Below are positions 61,262-64,000 of a stretch of DNA of 64,000 bases, in pieces. Position 1 is the first letter of the stretch, and each line of letters begins with the position of its first letter. This DNA is from Flaccisagitta enflata (taxonomy: Eukaryota > Chaetognatha > Sagittoidea > Aphragmophora): positions 24,118,001-24,182,000 of the forward strand of contig OZ231128.1 in NCBI GenBank assembly GCA_965153355.1. The letters are read 5' to 3'. A model generated the notes under the pieces. The model was given only the letters and a program-made list of their open reading frames with translations, was not told the DNA's origin and ran no database searches. Made by a program: the position numbers and the translations under genes.

Positions 61262-61560
61262 ACAAACAAGCAAAGCCGCATACACGGCGTGTCAATGGGT
61301 AGGACCGCAGAGCCAGCCATAAAAATGCTCACCGAACATTTGGGCGGGGCAGTGAAACAAAAACTGCCCATAAACACAATCATAAACACAAACGGATATA
61401 CCGACTAAAAGATGAAGTTGGTTTTAGAGTCATTATACTAAAAACGAGTGGCGTACACGGCTGCCCCTGTCCCTGCCCCTGTCGCTTTTGGATGATCAGA
61501 GCCGCTGATGAATTTGGCTCATAAATTATTGGGCAGGGGCAATGCAGTGTTGCTAAACCG
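61262..61560. mobile_element. Scrambled palC-like pieces
   Basis: CATTTGGGCGGGGCAGTGAA and AAACTGCCCATAAACAC fit minus-strand palC. CGTACACGGCTGCCCCTGTC fits the plus strand, and ATTGGGCAGGGGCAATGC is minus again. Rearranged or several broken copies. Confidence 0.45.
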
Positions 61561-62658
61561 CCTGTGGATGCCATAGAAATAAGTTGATGGATAGATGGAT
61601 GGAACAGACAGATGGGCGGATTATAAATTCCCGAAAAGTCGTATACTTAAGAAATAATCGCACTTCAGACCGGAGGTTGGACCTATATCTATGCCAACCG
61701 ATTACCTGACCAACTGACACGCTTCCTTAAAGAGCCATTTGAAAGCGATTAATAAGTAAATGCAGCTGCTTCTGTAGTGGCATTCGCTTGAGAATTCAAG
61801 TCGTTCGATACGGAACTCAACAACTCACTTTGTCGGTCGATCTGTTGGTCTATTGGTCTGTCAGTCGGTCCGTTGTTCGGTTGTTTGGTCAAAATAGTAG
61901 ATTCTTCAGCTGTCAGTCTGGAGGTAGCCAGAAACAGTTTGACCGTTGAAAGTGTCTCTTGCTCTTTTTTTCATGTTTGTCACAAATCTTCTTGATTTAA
62001 ATTTCACGCACGCGACATTGTTCTCAAGTCTTTTGCTTCATCATGCATGGAAGGCTTTCCATTTGTCCAATAACATACTCGTAACAACGTTTTCCCCACT
62101 GTTTTTTTTTTATCCGTTTTTTTTTTTTTTTTTTTTTTTGTTCTCGTTACAGAAGGGGTACAGAAGCAATAATCATTTTTGGTAGAACGTCTTGAGAAAA
62201 CATTTCCATTTCGATTTCTGTGAGGCTTTGATAATCTCTTTAAGATCTGTTAATGTCTATCCTGTTAATGAAATTGAAGTCGATCATACCGATTTACATT
62301 AGGTTTAGAAGCTCTGATTACAGTTCACAGAATGGTGAGAGTTTCACTAAGCAAAATTAAACATGTTTTAAGATCATTAAACTTTAAAAGCTTTTCAACG
62401 TGCGTTAAAGTTGCTACAACATCATTGGCCCCGAAGATATTTTTTGTCTCTTCATATATCCAGGCAGAAAGTAATACGTAAGTGAATATTTTGCTGGCCA
62501 GCTGATTTTGAGAAAAACAATTGGTCTTTGCTCCTAATGCATATTCCTAGTTTCCTTGGTTCAATTTTCTAGTTTTCCAGAAATCATCCAATCGCAAATG
62601 ATTTGTAAATGAAAGATTACCTAATGATGATATCTCTATTCATTATCGTTACATTTAT
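61561..62658. other. Noncoding, with a palC-like start
   Basis: At 61798-61880 CAAGTCGTTCGATACGGAAC, CTCACTTTGTCGGTCGATCT and a GGTC tract look like a diverged palC 5' end. A T run lies near 62118-62139. No gene. Confidence 0.5.
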
Positions 62659-62659
62659 G

Positions 62660-62683
62660 ATGTCGTCGTCGTCGTCGTCGTAA

Positions 62684-62727
<44 letters not shown>
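62660..62727. repeat. (GTC)n microsatellite
   Basis: About 22 units with one TAA interruption near 62682. The only CpG-rich trinucleotide tract in the window. Confidence 0.96.
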
Positions 62728-62728
<1 letters not shown>

Positions 62729-63395
62729 TGGCTAGTTGACTGGTCGTGGTTGTGGTTCAGAGACTGTGGTCGTCAACCGTTGGTTATCTTGAACAAACAC
62801 AATCCCGGAATCAAAAGATAGGATAAACAATGCTTCCTGTCAAAGGGAAAAAAATCAATACGGAGGTGTTTGTACTTAGTAGGGTGTCTCTGATCATAGA
62901 TGAATAAATGGAATTGGTCTAATTTAAAACATTTGTTCATTTGTTTTGAATCAATATGTCGGTTTTTTATATTTCTTTATCTAAACACTAACAACATTTT
63001 CAGTCTACCCGAGGCCAAGAAGCTATGTCACTTAGGAAAGAACAGAGCAATTCAGTTGAAGACAACTCTTTTTTCTGGAAAAAGTTCATGGTTTTAAGTT
63101 TTTGGGATTCATGTATTGCCATGTAATTTATGTTTGTGTTTGTGTTTCTAAGGTTTTGATACCAGTTTTTGTTCAAAATATCAAGTGAATTTCTTATTTT
63201 TGAGGTGTCTTGACTTCAATGTAGTTTAATTGCTGTTACATCCATTTAGTCTCATCGCGTTCATCATGAATACTGACACACCTTAATTTGACGCCCAAGC
63301 TTACTAGTTGCCGGCGGTTGCATTGGCATTGACAGAGATTCAGTACAAAATCTCATTCTTCAACTGAAAAGTGGTTGCCTCTCTCGTGTGATATG
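62728..63395. other. Noncoding spacer
   Basis: AT-rich. A 65-codon frame near 62900 has no recognisable features. Confidence 0.5.
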
Positions 63396-63484
63396 AGGGG
63401 TTTTCGCATTGGGCATGTTATCTTGATATTATCTAGATATTCCCTATGCTATATCTCAATAATTTTCCCAATGCGAAAACCCCT
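63396..63484. mobile_element. Micro-foldback element, copy 2
   Basis: Perfect 18 bp arms AGGGGTTTTCGCATTGGG and its inverse, 89 bp overall. Interior TATCTAGATATTCCCTATGC matches copy 1 (3171-3258) in reverse. ATG stands just outside each end, a possible 3 bp duplication. Confidence 0.78.
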
Positions 63485-63585
63485 ATGAATTCCAGAATAT
63501 CATTTTCAAGTTGGCACATCTCAAGTATGCAATCGGATCATGATCATCTTCTGAAGGAACAAACCAAATTGATGACCATATTTCT

Positions 63586-63660
63586 AGTCGCGGACTCGTT
63601 GTGTCGATCGGTCGGTTGGTTGTTCGGTTGGTTGGTCGGTTGGTCGGTCGGTAACCAAAA
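63586..63660 (+). mobile_element. palC family, 5' fragment
   Basis: AGTCGCGGACTCGTTGTGTC then GGTCGGTTGGTTG units. The palindrome's right half is damaged. Confidence 0.65.
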
Positions 63661-64000
63661 CAAGATGTGAGAGGGGTGTTTTTTTTTTTTTTTGCTTTTT
63701 AGCTCGTGTCCACCCGTCAGTCAGATGTCAACATTTCATCAACTTTTTCCCCTCAAAGCGCATGAGACTAAAAGACGAGGACAATCAACACGTTTACATT
63801 GACGACGTCACGTAGGCGATTCCAATTACACATCTGCTCTGAAACGCAATACGACCAGATTGATTATCACTTGAGCAAAAAAAAAAAAAAGAAAAAAAAG
63901 GGCGAATCAATCATGAAGATGAACGGATGAATTAGGGATAAATGGATGAAACTGAATCGCGCTGTTGAATACAAGAAATTTGCGTTTAGATGAATTGAAG
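63661..64000. other. Noncoding end of window
   Basis: T run near 63680, A run near 63880. TTTCCCCTCAAAGCGCATGA near 63748 matches TTCCCCTCAAAGCGCGAGG near 1756. Confidence 0.5.

Overview
This window reads as nuclear DNA of a eukaryote, most likely an intergenic or repeat-rich part of an animal or protist genome. I cannot name the organism. I see no operon, no dense run of genes, no rRNA gene and no intact protein gene. Simple-sequence tracts are very long and frequent: (CT/GA)n, (CA/GT)n, (ATC)n, (CAA)n, (TTC)n, (ATTC)n, (AAAC)n and (GTC)n, many of 100-600 bp. Almost every long open frame is a translation of such a tract. The few protein-like segments are short and next to splice-site-like motifs. 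They are offered only as low-confidence candidate exons at 14845-15052 (-), 46850-47026 (-) and 52618-53182 (+).

The rest is mainly short non-autonomous mobile elements and tandem arrays. (1) 'palC' is a ~150-300 bp family with some two dozen full or broken copies. It opens with a palindrome, AGTCGCGTGCACGCGACT in its best copies, then has a variable GTCC/GTCT tract and ends in GGCCTTGTT. (2) 'fbA' and 'fbB' are two related foldback families whose ~50 bp inverted arms (GGGCAGCGGCCCCAAAGGGC...) enclose short tandem repeats. (3) Four families of TA-flanked long-inverted-repeat elements resemble Tc1/mariner-type MITEs: 6481-7041; 12081-12590 and 28184-28759 (same family, fragment at 26301); 30371-31210 (relative at 34679); 45235-46187. 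(4) A 760 bp element at 24481-25240 has 15 bp inverted ends and an exact 8 bp target duplication, as in hAT elements. (5) Two copies of an ~88 bp micro-foldback lie at 3171 and 63396. (6) A GAATTC-core palindrome cluster spans 10048-11412.

Layout: 1-5.6 kb, short tandem arrays and palC copies; 5.6-13.3 kb, microsatellites, two TA foldbacks and the palindrome cluster; 13.3-23 kb, quieter DNA with fbA, fbB and telomere-like CCCTAA blocks; 23-31.2 kb, very long trinucleotide arrays, the hAT-like element and two TA foldbacks; 31.2-39 kb, a 74 bp array and palC copies; 39.2-41.1 kb, an 82 bp minisatellite next to fbA/fbB; 41-48 kb, a (TTC) tract and a ~60 bp array split by an fbA copy and a TA foldback; 48-64 kb, mixed noncoding DNA, GA/GAA tracts, a 41 bp array with a 164 bp higher-order period, an 18 bp array and further palC pieces.

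No cooperating gene system is visible. What stands out is structural: one window holds many short families built on palindromes or inverted arms, several with readable insertion sites, and none carrying a recognisable transposase.
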